DNA of 64,000 bases from Streptomyces filamentosus (GTDB lineage: Bacteria; Actinomycetota; Actinomycetes; Streptomycetales; Streptomycetaceae): positions 2,108,001-2,172,000 of the forward strand of contig NZ_BNBE01000001.1 in NCBI RefSeq assembly GCF_014654895.1, in the 5' to 3' direction. The first letter of the stretch is position 1; each line of letters begins with the position of its first letter. Position numbers and translations under genes: made by a program. Under the pieces are notes generated by a model, which worked only from the letters and a program-made list of their open reading frames with translations, ran no database searches and was not told where the DNA came from. Shown here one piece after another: positions 9,376-16,995 of the stretch.

Positions 9376-9413
9376 GACCGTAGCGGCGTACGGCTGCCGG
9401 GGACGAGCGGGTT

Positions 9414-10463
9414 CTAGAAGGTGAGGACGCCCCGCGCGACCTTCCCCGCCTCCGCGTCCTCGCGGGCGCGTGCGAAGTCCTCCACCGGGTAGGCGGCGGT
9501 GACGAGTTCGTCGAGGAGGAGCGCGCCCGTGCGGTACAGCTCGGCGTAGAGCGGGATGTCCTTCTGGGGGCGGGAGGAGCCGTAGCGGCAGCCGAGGATC
9601 GCCTTGTCGAGGAACATCGCCGCGGGCGGGAAGCTCGCCTCCGCCTTCGGCGCCGTCATGCCGAGGAGGACGGCCTGGCCGTGCCGGTCGAGGAGGTCGA
9701 TCGCGGTCCGGACGAGGCCGGTGTGCCCGACGCACTCGAAGACGTGGTCGGCGCCGGTGGGCAGGATCTCCCGCACGCCCTCCGCCGAACCGAGGAAGTG
9801 GGTGGCGCCGAAGAGCCGGGCCGTCTCCTCCTTGGCCGGGTTGGTGTCCACGGCGACGATCGTCAGCGCGCCCGCGATCCGGGCGCCCTGGAGGACGTTG
9901 AGCCCGATGCCGCCGGTGCCGATGACGACGACGGTGTCGCCGCGGGCCACCTTCGCGCGGTTCAGCACGGCCCCGACGCCGGTGAGGACGCCGCAGCCGA
10001 GGAGCGCGGCGGAGGGGAAGGGCACGTCGGCGGGGATCTTCACGGCCTGCACGGCCTTCACGACGGTCCGCTCGGCGAAGGACGAGTTCGAGGCGAACTG
10101 GAAGAGCGGCTTCCCCTGCCGGGAGAACGGCCGTCCCGGCATGCCGATCGCCTTGCGGCACATGGTGGGCCGGCCGGCGTCGCAGTCCGCGCAGGCCCCG
10201 CAGTTGGCCAGCGTGGACAGGGCCACGTGGTCGCCCGCCGCGACGTGCGTCACGCCCTCCCCGACGGCCTCGACGACCCCGGCGCCCTCGTGCCCGAGCA
10301 CGACCGGCGGCGGGAAGGGGATCGTCCCGTCGATGACGGACAGGTCGCTGTGGCAGAGCCCGGCGGCCCGGATCCCCACCAGCACCTCGCCGGGACCGGG
10401 GTCCCTCACCTCCAGATCCGCGACGACCTCGACGTTCTTCCCGTCGAACACCACACCCCGCAC
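9414..10463 (-). CDS. Zn-dependent alcohol dehydrogenase (MDR superfamily)
   Basis: A 349-residue medium-chain dehydrogenase. The catalytic-zinc region reads GLCHSDLS then GHEGAGVVEAVGEGV; the structural-zinc lobe has four Cys in CGACADCDAGRPTMC; the Rossmann motif is GTGGIGLNV with an acidic residue ending beta-2 (VAVDTN), favouring NAD. It oxidises an alcohol to an aldehyde or the reverse. The start is the GTG at 10463 with GAGGGAGGGG about 7 bases upstream, although the frame stays open further upstream through a low-complexity stretch. It follows the SDR gene on the same strand and is probably in its operon, under the operator at 11524. Confidence 0.88.
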   Translation of the reverse strand: MRGVVFDGKNVEVVADLEVRDPGPGEVLVGIRAAGLCHSDLSVIDGTIPFPPPVVLGHEGAGVVEAVGEGVTHVAAGDHVALSTLANCGACADCDAGRPTMCRKAIGMPGRPFSRQGKPLFQFASNSSFAERTVVKAVQAVKIPADVPFPSAALLGCGVLTGVGAVLNRAKVARGDTVVVIGTGGIGLNVLQGARIAGALTIVAVDTNPAKEETARLFGATHFLGSAEGVREILPTGADHVFECVGHTGLVRTAIDLLDRHGQAVLLGMTAPKAEASFPPAAMFLDKAILGCRYGSSRPQKDIPLYAELYRTGALLLDELVTAAYPVEDFARAREDAEAGKVARGVLTF

Positions 10464-10469
10464 GACGAC

Positions 10470-10585
10470 CCCTCCCTCTGCCTCTGCCTCTGCCGCCGGC
10501 CCGGCCTCCGGCCCCGGCTCTGCCTCTGGATCTGGTTCCGGCTCTGGTTCCGGCCCTGCCCCTGCCGCCGGCTCCGTGTCCGGAT
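10470..10585. repeat. Low-complexity hexamer-type repeat between ADH and SDR genes
   Basis: The 116 bases between the SDR stop and the dehydrogenase start consist of iterated CTCTGC / TCCGGC / CTCTGG units on the + strand. Read leftward in the dehydrogenase frame they would give a P/E/A-rich string. Probably slippage-prone spacer DNA. Confidence 0.65.
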
Positions 10586-11500
10586 CTACCGGTTGGGCCG
10601 GTCGCCCGCGGCCGCCGCGCGGGCCATCTCCTCCAGGCGCGCCAGCATCGGCATCGGGTCCGTCCCGACCGTCCCCGGCAGGAAGTCCGCGATCCGCTCC
10701 GGCGTCCACGCGCCGCCCTCGGCGTAGCCGGCGCGCAGCTCCCGGGGCTGCGCCCAGACGGCGATCTTGGGCCCGGCGATCGTGTAGACCTGCCCGGTGA
10801 TCGACTCGGCGCGGGCCCGCTCGCTGAGCAGGTAGACGACGAGGGCCGCCACGTCCTCGGGCTCGCCGATCTCCTTGAGCTCCATGGGCACGTTGGCCGA
10901 CATCCGGGTCCTGGCCACGGGTGCGACCGCGTTGGCGGTGACGCCGTATTTGTGGAGGCCGAGGGCAGCGCTGCGGACGAGGGAGATGATCCCTCCCTTG
11001 GCCGCCGAGTAGTTGGCCTGGGCGACGGAGCCCTGGTGGTTGCCGCTGGTGAAGCCGATGAGGGTGCCCGCGCCCTGCTTGCGCATGACGGCGGACGCGG
11101 CGCGGAAGACGGTGAAGGTGCCCTTGAGGTGGGTGGCGACGACCGGGTCCCACTCCTCCTCGCCCATGTTGAAGAGCATCCGCTCGCGCAGGATGCCCGC
11201 GACGCAGACGACGCCGTCGATCCGGCCGTACGCGGCGAGCGCGGCGTCGACGACCCGCTGTCCGCCCGCCATGGTGGAGATGTCGTCGGCGACGGCGACG
11301 GCCTCGCCGCCCGCCGCCTCGATCTCCTTGACCACGGCGACCGCGACCTCGCTCGTCGGCTCGCCGCCCTCGATGGAGACGCCGTAGTCGTTGACGACGA
11401 CCTTCGCGCCCTCGGCGGCGCAGGCGAGGGCGACGGCGCGGCCGATGCCGCGCCCCGCTCCCGTCACGGCGACGACCTTGCCCGCCAAGAAGTTCCCCAT
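10586..11500 (-). CDS. SDR-family oxidoreductase (hydroxyacyl-CoA dehydrogenase-like)
   Basis: A 304-residue short-chain dehydrogenase: cofactor motif TGAGRGIG at residues 14-21, acidic residues at the end of beta-2 (VVVNDYG), VAG near 100, and the catalytic Tyr164-x3-Lys168 (YSAAK). The ~55-residue C-terminal extension after the core (..VWAQPRELRAGYAEGGAWTPERIADFL) is the kind seen in SDRs that act on CoA esters, such as the 17beta-HSD4-like group. It is expected to oxidise a 3-hydroxyacyl intermediate with NAD(P). It is divergent from the cyclase-family gene across a 15-bp operator and is followed by the alcohol dehydrogenase. Confidence 0.87.
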   Translation of the reverse strand: MGNFLAGKVVAVTGAGRGIGRAVALACAAEGAKVVVNDYGVSIEGGEPTSEVAVAVVKEIEAAGGEAVAVADDISTMAGGQRVVDAALAAYGRIDGVVCVAGILRERMLFNMGEEEWDPVVATHLKGTFTVFRAASAVMRKQGAGTLIGFTSGNHQGSVAQANYSAAKGGIISLVRSAALGLHKYGVTANAVAPVARTRMSANVPMELKEIGEPEDVAALVVYLLSERARAESITGQVYTIAGPKIAVWAQPRELRAGYAEGGAWTPERIADFLPGTVGTDPMPMLARLEEMARAAAAGDRPNR

Positions 11501-11523
11501 CTCCGGCCCCTTCCCGCAGTTTC

Positions 11524-11538
11524 TGACGGTCCGTTAGA
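11524..11538. promoter_or_regulatory. 15-bp dyad operator (TetR-type), copy 2
   Basis: CTGACGGTCCGTTAG, one mismatch from perfect dyad symmetry, lies between the divergent SDR (24 bases away) and cyclase-family genes. A further half-site CGTCAG lies nearby at 11550-11555. It is placed to control both directions. Confidence 0.7.
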
Positions 11539-11584
11539 TTCTATGGGTCGTCAGATGCCGGAAGACAAGCCCCCGGAGGCCCCG

Positions 11585-12511
11585 ATGTCCCTCCCCGCCG
11601 CTTTCCACGAGATCGCCGAGCGCGTGAACAACTGGGGCCGCTGGGGCCGGGAGGACGAGATCGGGACGCTGAACCTGATCACCGACGAGGTGGTGCGGGA
11701 GGCGGCGGCCGGCGTCCGCACCGGCCGCCGCGTGCCCCTCGCCCTGGAGCTGAAGCAGGACGGCGTGCAGACCGGGATGATCCCCGGCCGGGTGAACCCG
11801 CTGCACGTGATGGTGCAGGTCAACCAGGAGCTGTTCGGCCCCGGCACGGTCGCCACCAGCGACGACGCCGTGACCCTCGGCCTCCAGGCCGGCACCCACT
11901 GGGACGCCCTCACGCACGCCTCGCACTCCGGCCGGATCTACAACGGCCGCCCCGCCGACACCGTCACCCCGCACGGCCGCGCCGCCTTCAGCGGCATCCA
12001 CACGGCCCGGCACGTCGTCAGCCGGGGCGTTCTGCTCGACGTGGCGGCGGCGAAGGGCGTGGACCGGCTGCCCGGCGGCCACGCGGTGACGCCGGAGGAC
12101 CTGGACGAGGCGGCGGAGTTCGGGCGGGTGACGGTGCGGGCGGGCGACGTCGTCCTCGTGCGGACCGGGCAGATCGGGCTGTACCTGGCGGGGGACCGGC
12201 ACGGGTACGCCTTCCCGTCGCCGGGGCTCTCGATCCGCACGCCCGAGTGGTTCCACGCGCGGGACGTCGCGGCCGTCGCCAACGACACGCTCACCTTCGA
12301 GATCTTCCCGCCGGAGGTCGAGGACCTGTGGCTGGGCGTGCACGCGCTCGACCTGGTCGAGATGGGGATGCTCCAGGGGCAGAACTGGAACCTGGAGGAG
12401 TTGTCCACAGCCTGTGCACAAGAAGGCCGGTACGCCTTCCTGCTGTCGGCGATGCCGGAGCCCTTCGTCGGCGGCACGGGGACGCCGGTGGCGCCGGTGG
12501 CGCTGTTCTAG
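11585..12511 (+). CDS. Cyclase family protein (kynurenine formamidase-like metal hydrolase)
   Basis: A 308-residue protein with the metal-binding signature of the cyclase / formamidase family, LQAGTHWDALTHASH, about a third of the way in, followed by GVLLDVAAAKGVD and AGDVVLVRTGQIG. Members hydrolyse amide or ester bonds, or open lactone rings, using Zn or Mn. The ATG at 11585 is preceded by GGAGG (11576-11580); ATGs at 11544 and 11556 are in frame but have no site. It is divergent from the SDR with the operator between them, so it probably belongs to the same catabolic regulon. The exact substrate is unknown. Confidence 0.85.
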   Translation: MSLPAAFHEIAERVNNWGRWGREDEIGTLNLITDEVVREAAAGVRTGRRVPLALELKQDGVQTGMIPGRVNPLHVMVQVNQELFGPGTVATSDDAVTLGLQAGTHWDALTHASHSGRIYNGRPADTVTPHGRAAFSGIHTARHVVSRGVLLDVAAAKGVDRLPGGHAVTPEDLDEAAEFGRVTVRAGDVVLVRTGQIGLYLAGDRHGYAFPSPGLSIRTPEWFHARDVAAVANDTLTFEIFPPEVEDLWLGVHALDLVEMGMLQGQNWNLEELSTACAQEGRYAFLLSAMPEPFVGGTGTPVAPVALF

Positions 12512-12687
12512 GGCCGGGTTCCGGACTCCCGCCTTCCGGGCTTCGGGTTCCTGACCCCTGGTCCCAGGTCCCAGGTCCCTGGCCCCTGGCCCCCGGTTCC
12601 GGCCGGGGAGGGTTCATGGGTGGCGGCGCGCTCGCGCGCGCCCCGAGCACGGCGCGGACCGCCGCCACCCGGGCGCGACCCGCACCT

Positions 12688-12710
12688 GCCGAGGGCGCAC
12701 GGCCCTCGGC
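12688..12710. terminator. Hairpin between convergent genes
   Basis: GCCGAGGGC (12688-12696) pairs perfectly with GCCCTCGGC (12702-12710) around a 5-base loop, between the cyclase-family gene (+) and the HATPase gene (-). There is no T-run, as usual in this GC range. The preceding 12,540-12,600 stretch is an iterated GGTCCC/TGGCCCC repeat with no gene. Confidence 0.55.
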
Positions 12711-12761
12711 TCCCCTCGCCGCGAATCGCTCACACCAGAGTGGGCAAAACGGAACGAACCG

Positions 12762-13205
12762 TCAACAGTGCACCCGGCCGGGTGATCCCAGCCCCTCGCC
12801 CGGCACCGGGCCGCCGGGCGCGCGGTCGACCTCGCACCAGATGCTCTTGCCGACCCCCTCGGGCTGCCAGCCCCAGCGGTCGGCGAGGCCGTCCACCAGT
12901 TCCAGGCCGCGCCCGTTGGTGTCCTCGCCCGCCGCGTGCCGGGGGCGGGGCGGCACGGCGCTGTTGTCGGCGACCTCGACCCGCACCCCGCCCTCCGCCG
13001 CGAAGAGCATCCGCAGGACGGCGGGACAGCCGGTGTGGACCACCGCGTTGGTGACCAGCTCGGAGATGAGCAGCACCAGCGTCTCCGCCAGCGGCTCGTC
13101 GGCCCCTATCCCGGAACCGGCCAGCCGTTTCCGGGCCCACCTCCGCGCACGCCCCACCTCCGCCGGGTCCGGCCCGACCTCCAACTGCACCTGAAGCACC
13201 TGCAC
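12762..13205 (-). CDS. ATP-binding protein (HATPase anti-sigma factor type)
   Basis: A 147-residue protein of the GHKL ATPase family in its short RsbW/SpoIIAB-like form. The N-box is LISELVTNAVVHTG, followed by VRVEVADNSAVPPRPR and the glycine loop NGRGLELVDGLADRWGW. In Streptomyces, dozens of such proteins act as serine kinases or anti-sigma factors working with STAS partners. A STAS protein and an ECF-type sigma factor lie about 5.5 kb away, though no direct linkage is shown. Translation starts opposite a divergent promoter region. Confidence 0.85.
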   Translation of the reverse strand: MQVLQVQLEVGPDPAEVGRARRWARKRLAGSGIGADEPLAETLVLLISELVTNAVVHTGCPAVLRMLFAAEGGVRVEVADNSAVPPRPRHAAGEDTNGRGLELVDGLADRWGWQPEGVGKSIWCEVDRAPGGPVPGEGLGSPGRVHC

Positions 13206-13255
13206 CGTTCACACCATCCGAACCGGCGGACACACCTTTACGGAACGTGATTCCC

Positions 13256-13283
13256 TTGCGAGACAGCATGGTTGACGTACAGT
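13256..13283 (+). promoter_or_regulatory. Candidate housekeeping promoter
   Basis: A -35-like TTGCGA (13256-13261) and -10-like TACAGT (13278-13283) are separated by 16 bases. They point rightward, toward an AAGGAG site and a small open frame at 13330. Confidence 0.4.
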
Positions 13284-13329
13284 CACCGCAACAAGCGCTT
13301 CGGGCATATTCCAGCGCGAAGGAGTACGC

Positions 13330-13446
13330 ATGGTCCATACTGTGCGACGCACGCGGCGGGGAGTCGAACGCGGGGCGCGATCCGGGCTCACAAGCACTCG
13401 CATCCCACGGAGAGTACCGGAGCGGAGGGCCGACTCCGGCCCGTGA
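13330..13446 (+). CDS. Candidate small basic protein, 38 residues
   Basis: The ATG at 13330 has AAGGAG at 13319-13324, 5 bases upstream, and a plausible promoter at 13256-13283. The product begins MVHTVRRTRRGVERGARSG and is rich in Arg (about 11 of 38). It lies in a 349-bp space between the HATPase gene and the acyl-CoA dehydrogenase gene that otherwise holds nothing recognisable. No family is recognised. It could be a real small protein, a leader peptide or chance; the ribosome site is the main support. Confidence 0.35.
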   Translation: MVHTVRRTRRGVERGARSGLTSTRIPRRVPERRADSGP

Positions 13447-13554
13447 CGGCCCTCCCAAGGACACAACACGATATCGACATTCCGCCCGTAATCGAACACG
13501 CTCAGTCACCAGTTCGGGGCGGCCGCCGTCCCGGTCCGGGCCCGGGACGGGAAC

Positions 13555-14439
13555 TCAGAGTGCCGAAGCCACCTCCTCCGCCGCCTTCGCGCCCGGCAGC
13601 ACCAGCGCGGCCCGCACCCAGGCCCGCTTCAGGTGCAGATGGACGTCCGCCTCCCAGGTGAAGCCCATCCCGCCGTGCACCTGGAGGCAGTCCCGGGCGT
13701 TCGCCACGGCCGCCTCGTCGGCGAGCAGCTTCGCCCCGGCGATCTCGACGCGGTCGGCGGTGACGGCGGCGGCCTGCACGGCGGCCCGCGCCACCTCGGT
13801 CCGCACCAGCATCCCCGCGCACAGGTGCTTCACCGCCTGGAACCCCCCGATCACCTGGCCGAACTGCTCCCGCCGCCCGGCGTGGGCGACGGCGGCGTCG
13901 GTGCACCAGGCGGCCGTGCCGACCTGCTCGGCGGCGGTGAGCAGCGCGGCTTCCACGGCTCCGGCCGACAACCGCCCGGTGCGGGGCGCCCGGTGCAGGG
14001 GCGTCAGCGGATCGACCGACCGCAGCGGTACGGCTCCGGCCGCGTCGCCCCGTACGACGTCGGCCGCGTCCAGCCAGGGGACCAGACCCTCGGGCGAGAC
14101 CTCGGTCACCACCGTGAGGCCCTCCGCCGCACCCTCCACCGCCCCCGCCGCCAGGTGCGTGGCGACGAGCGGGCCGGGCAGCAGCGCCCGGCCCGCCTCC
14201 TCGAAGAGCAGGACCGCCTCCGGGAGGCCGAGCCCCACCCCGCCCTCCTCCTCCGGGAGCCGCAGCGCGAAGAACCCGGCCTCGCCGAGCTCCTTCCACA
14301 GTCCCCGGTCGACGCGCCCCGGCCCGTCCACGGCCGCCCGCAGGGCCTCGCGGCCGAAGCGCCCGGCGAGGAGTTCCCGTATCCCCCGCCTCAGGTCCCG
14401 CTGGTCCTCGTTCGGTCGGAAGTCCACGGCCCCGGTCAC
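13555..14439 (-). CDS. Acyl-CoA dehydrogenase, short subunit
   Basis: A 294-residue acyl-CoA dehydrogenase relative, well short of the usual ~380. The N-terminal helical domain (FRPNEDQRDLRRGIRELLAGRF, LWKELGEAGFFALRLPEEEGG) and the C-terminal helical domain (AVAHAGRREQFGQVIGGFQAVKH, DCLQVHGGMGFTWEADVHLHLKRA) are present, but the middle beta domain that normally carries the FAD-contact TEPxAGSD motif is reduced. This is the pattern of the partner subunit in heteromeric FadE pairs known from mycobacterial sterol degradation. Its GTG start overlaps the stop of the upstream full-length dehydrogenase (GTGA), implying coupled translation and a complex. Confidence 0.85.
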   Translation of the reverse strand: MTGAVDFRPNEDQRDLRRGIRELLAGRFGREALRAAVDGPGRVDRGLWKELGEAGFFALRLPEEEGGVGLGLPEAVLLFEEAGRALLPGPLVATHLAAGAVEGAAEGLTVVTEVSPEGLVPWLDAADVVRGDAAGAVPLRSVDPLTPLHRAPRTGRLSAGAVEAALLTAAEQVGTAAWCTDAAVAHAGRREQFGQVIGGFQAVKHLCAGMLVRTEVARAAVQAAAVTADRVEIAGAKLLADEAAVANARDCLQVHGGMGFTWEADVHLHLKRAWVRAALVLPGAKAAEEVASAL

Positions 14440-15569
14440 CGTCCCTTCGGGAGGCCGAGGATCCGCTCGGCGACGATGTTGCGCTGGATCTGGCTGGTGC
14501 CGGCCGCGATCGTGTACGAGAGGGACGAGAGCCGGTCGAGGTTCCACTCGCGGCCGAGGTCGAGGGCGTCGGGGCCGAGGACGTCGGCGGCGGCGTCGTA
14601 CAGCTCCTGGCGCGCGTGGGAGTAGTCCAGTTTGAAGACGGAGCCGCCGGTGCCAGGGACGCCGCCGGTGGCCTGCGCCTCGCTGACGTTGCGCTGGGTG
14701 AGCCGCCACAGGGCCTGGAAGCGGGCAGCGAGCGCGCCGAGCCTGCGGCGGAGCGCGGGGTCGTCCCAGGTGCCGTTCTCCCGTGCGGTGCGGGCGAGTT
14801 CGCCGAGGAGGCGGCGGCAGGCGACGACCTCGCCGACGAAGGCGGTGCCGCGTTCGAACGACAGGGTGACCATGGTGACCCGCCAGCCGTCGTTCTCCTC
14901 CCCCACCCGGTGGGAGACCGGCACCCGCACCTCGTCGAGGAAGAGCTCGGCGAACTCGGTGGACCCGGCGAGGGTCCGCAGCGGGCGGACGGTCACCCCG
15001 GGGGCGTCCATCCGCAGCGCCAGCCAGCTGATCCCCCGGTGCCTGGGGGCCTCCGGGTCCGTCCGCACGAGGAGTTCGCACCAGTCGGCGACCTCGGCGT
15101 GCGAGGTCCAGATCTTCTGCCCGGTGACGACGTACGCGTCCCCGTCCCGCACGGCCCTGGTCCGCAGCGAGGCCAGGTCGGAGCCGGCGTCGGGCTCGCT
15201 GAAGCCCTGGCACCACACCTCGTCGCCGCGCAGCACCGGCTCCAGCCACCGCTCGCGCTGCTCCGGCGTGCCCTCGGCGGCGATGGTGGGCCCGGCGTGG
15301 AGGAGGCCGACGAAGTTGGCGCCGACGTAGGGCGCCCCCGCCCGCTCGGTCTCCTCCAGGAAGATCAGCCGCTGGGTGGGCGAGGCGTCCCAGTGGACGT
15401 GCCCGTACCCGGCGTCGTACAGGCGCCGCTGCCAGCCGCAGTCGTACGCCCGGCGGCCCGGCCAGTCGAGCGGGTCGGGCCTCGGCGGGAGGCCGGGCAG
15501 CTCGGCGGCGAGCCACTCCCGCAGCCGGGCCCGGAACTCCTCCTCCTCGGCGGTGTAGGAGAGGTCCAT
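14436..15569 (-). CDS. Acyl-CoA dehydrogenase, full-length subunit
   Basis: A 377-residue flavoprotein of the acyl-CoA dehydrogenase family: MDLSYTAEEEEFRARLREWL at the start, FAD-contact motif CQGFSEPDAGSDLASLRT, beta-domain VTGQKIWTSHAEVADW, and C-terminal TIAAGTSQIQRNIVAERILGLPKGR. It introduces an alpha,beta double bond into an acyl-CoA. Its ATG overlaps the amidohydrolase stop (TGATG) and its stop overlaps the start of the short dehydrogenase, so the three genes form one tight operon. A heteromeric pair with the short subunit is inferred from the layout. Confidence 0.9.
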   Translation of the reverse strand: MDLSYTAEEEEFRARLREWLAAELPGLPPRPDPLDWPGRRAYDCGWQRRLYDAGYGHVHWDASPTQRLIFLEETERAGAPYVGANFVGLLHAGPTIAAEGTPEQRERWLEPVLRGDEVWCQGFSEPDAGSDLASLRTRAVRDGDAYVVTGQKIWTSHAEVADWCELLVRTDPEAPRHRGISWLALRMDAPGVTVRPLRTLAGSTEFAELFLDEVRVPVSHRVGEENDGWRVTMVTLSFERGTAFVGEVVACRRLLGELARTARENGTWDDPALRRRLGALAARFQALWRLTQRNVSEAQATGGVPGTGGSVFKLDYSHARQELYDAAADVLGPDALDLGREWNLDRLSSLSYTIAAGTSQIQRNIVAERILGLPKGR

Positions 15570-16864
15570 CAGACGATGCCGAGGTCGAGCATGCGGATGG
15601 CGTTGCCGCGCATCAGCTTGTAGACGGTCTCGTCGTCGAGGCCCCGGACGTGGTCGAGGGCGACCTCCTTGGTGTGCGGGAAGGTCGAGTCGACGTGCGG
15701 GTAGTCGGTCTCGAAGGTGGCGTTGTCCCGGCCGACGACGTCCAGCGAGGCGATGCCGTGCTTGTCGCGGAAGAAGCAGCAGAAGATCTGCCGGTAGTAG
15801 TACGTGGACGGCGGCTCGGGGATCAGGTCGCGGACCCCGCCCCAGGCCCGGTGCTCCTCCCAGACGTCGTCGGCGCGCTCCAGGGCGTACGGGATCCACC
15901 CCATCTGGCCCTCGCTGTAGGCGAGCTTCAGGCGGGGGAACTTCACCAGGACGCCGGAGAAGAGGAAGTCCATCATCGAGGCCATCGCGTTGTTGAAGCT
16001 GAGGCTGGCCTGGACGGCGGGCGGGGCGTCGGGGGACGCGGCGGGCATCTGGGAGCTCGACCCGATGTGCATGTTCACGACCGTGCCGGTCTCCTGGCAG
16101 ACCGCGAAGAACGGGTCCCAGTGGCCGGAGTGGATCGACGGCAGGCCGAGGTGGGTGGGGATCTCGGAGAAGGTCACGGCCTTCACCCCGCGGGCGGCGT
16201 TGCGCCGGATCTCCGCCACCGCCAGGTCGATGTCCCACAGCGGGATGATGCAGAGCGGGATGAGCCGGCCGCCGCTGTCGCCGCACCACTCCTCGACCAT
16301 CCAGTCGTTGTACGCGCGGACGCACGCGAGGGCGACCTCCTTGTCGTGCGCCTCGGCGAAGGTCTGCCCGCAGAAGCGCGGGAAGGTCGGGAAGCAGAGG
16401 GACGCCTCGACGTGGTTGAGGTCCATGTCGGCGAGGCGCGCCCCGGGGTCCCAGCAGCCGCGCCGCATCTCCTCGCGGGTGATGCCCTCCAGGGTCATGT
16501 CGTCCCGGTCGAAGCCGACGGCGGCGATGTTCCGCTTGTACGGGAACTTCAGGTCCTCGTAGATCCACCAGTCGGCGGGGGGACCGGCCGGGTCCATGGT
16601 GATCTGGTACTTGCCGCCGACGTAGGCGAGCTCCCCGATCCCGGCCGTGAGCGCCTTGGGGCCGCGGTCGCGGTACTTCGCGGGGAGCCAGGTGTCGAAC
16701 AGGTGGGCGGGTTCGATCACGTGGTCGTCGACGCTGATGATGCGGGGGAGTTCGGTGGTGGCGTGGGCCGGCTCCGCGGTGGTGCGGGCCGGCTCGGGAG
16801 CGATCCGGGGCGGTTCGGGAGCGATGCGGGGCGGTTCGGAAGTGATCCGGGGCGGTTCGGTCAT
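15569..16864 (-). CDS. Amidohydrolase_2 family protein
   Basis: A 431-residue TIM-barrel amidohydrolase of the ACMSD / gamma-resorcylate decarboxylase type. The first metal site appears as VDDHVIEP (near residue 50), then MHIGSSSQ in the middle and the C-terminal ETDYPHVDSTFPH with the conserved Asp and His. Members decarboxylate or hydrolyse carboxylated substrates. The first ~40 residues are a repetitive EPPRIAP-type tail from 21-bp DNA repeats, not part of the fold. The ATG at 16864 has GGAGGGG just upstream and an operator 16 bases before it. It heads the operon with the two acyl-CoA dehydrogenases. Confidence 0.87.
   Translation of the reverse strand: MTEPPRITSEPPRIAPEPPRIAPEPARTTAEPAHATTELPRIISVDDHVIEPAHLFDTWLPAKYRDRGPKALTAGIGELAYVGGKYQITMDPAGPPADWWIYEDLKFPYKRNIAAVGFDRDDMTLEGITREEMRRGCWDPGARLADMDLNHVEASLCFPTFPRFCGQTFAEAHDKEVALACVRAYNDWMVEEWCGDSGGRLIPLCIIPLWDIDLAVAEIRRNAARGVKAVTFSEIPTHLGLPSIHSGHWDPFFAVCQETGTVVNMHIGSSSQMPAASPDAPPAVQASLSFNNAMASMMDFLFSGVLVKFPRLKLAYSEGQMGWIPYALERADDVWEEHRAWGGVRDLIPEPPSTYYYRQIFCCFFRDKHGIASLDVVGRDNATFETDYPHVDSTFPHTKEVALDHVRGLDDETVYKLMRGNAIRMLDLGIV
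16791..16860. repeat. 21-bp tandem repeats inside the amidohydrolase 5' end
   Basis: Three and a third units of 21 bp, nearly identical, encode the heptad E-P-P-R-I-(A/T)-(P/S) at the protein's N-terminus. The repeats keep the frame, so length changes would be tolerated. Confidence 0.75.
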
Positions 16865-16879
16865 GACCCCTCCACGTTT

Positions 16880-16894
16880 CTGATGGATCGTCAG
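16880..16894. promoter_or_regulatory. 15-bp dyad operator (TetR-type), copy 3
   Basis: CTGATGGATCGTCAG lies 16 bases before the amidohydrolase start. It has the same half-sites as copies at 3382, 11524 and 16967. Confidence 0.72.
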
Positions 16895-16966
16895 ATCCTG
16901 GTGGGGTCAGGCTAACGGCGAGGGTCTGGACCGACAAGGACCGGCCCCCTACGCTCTCCGCACGAA

Positions 16967-16981
16967 CTGACACACCGTCAG
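16967..16981. promoter_or_regulatory. 15-bp dyad operator (TetR-type), copy 4
   Basis: CTGACACACCGTCAG lies 14 bases before the GTG start of the acyl-CoA ligase, 72 bases from copy 3. The divergent amidohydrolase operon and the ligase gene thus each have their own site. Confidence 0.72.
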
Positions 16982-16995
16982 CAATGGAGGACCCG

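Noticed and set aside
4369..9417. A 1,682-codon open frame on the + strand, G/E/R-rich
   Set aside because: It lies antisense to three MFS genes and the sense overlap of the GlxA gene; its composition is the mirror of GC-biased codons and there is no domain.
10464..11153. Upstream extension of the alcohol dehydrogenase frame into the SDR gene
   Set aside because: It runs antisense-frame through the SDR and a low-complexity spacer; a GTG with a good ribosome site at 10463 gives the family's normal N-terminus.
13209..13499. Leftward 96-codon frame in the gap beside the HATPase gene
   Set aside because: No ribosome site and it overlaps the promoter and small ORF on the other strand; codon positions show no bias.
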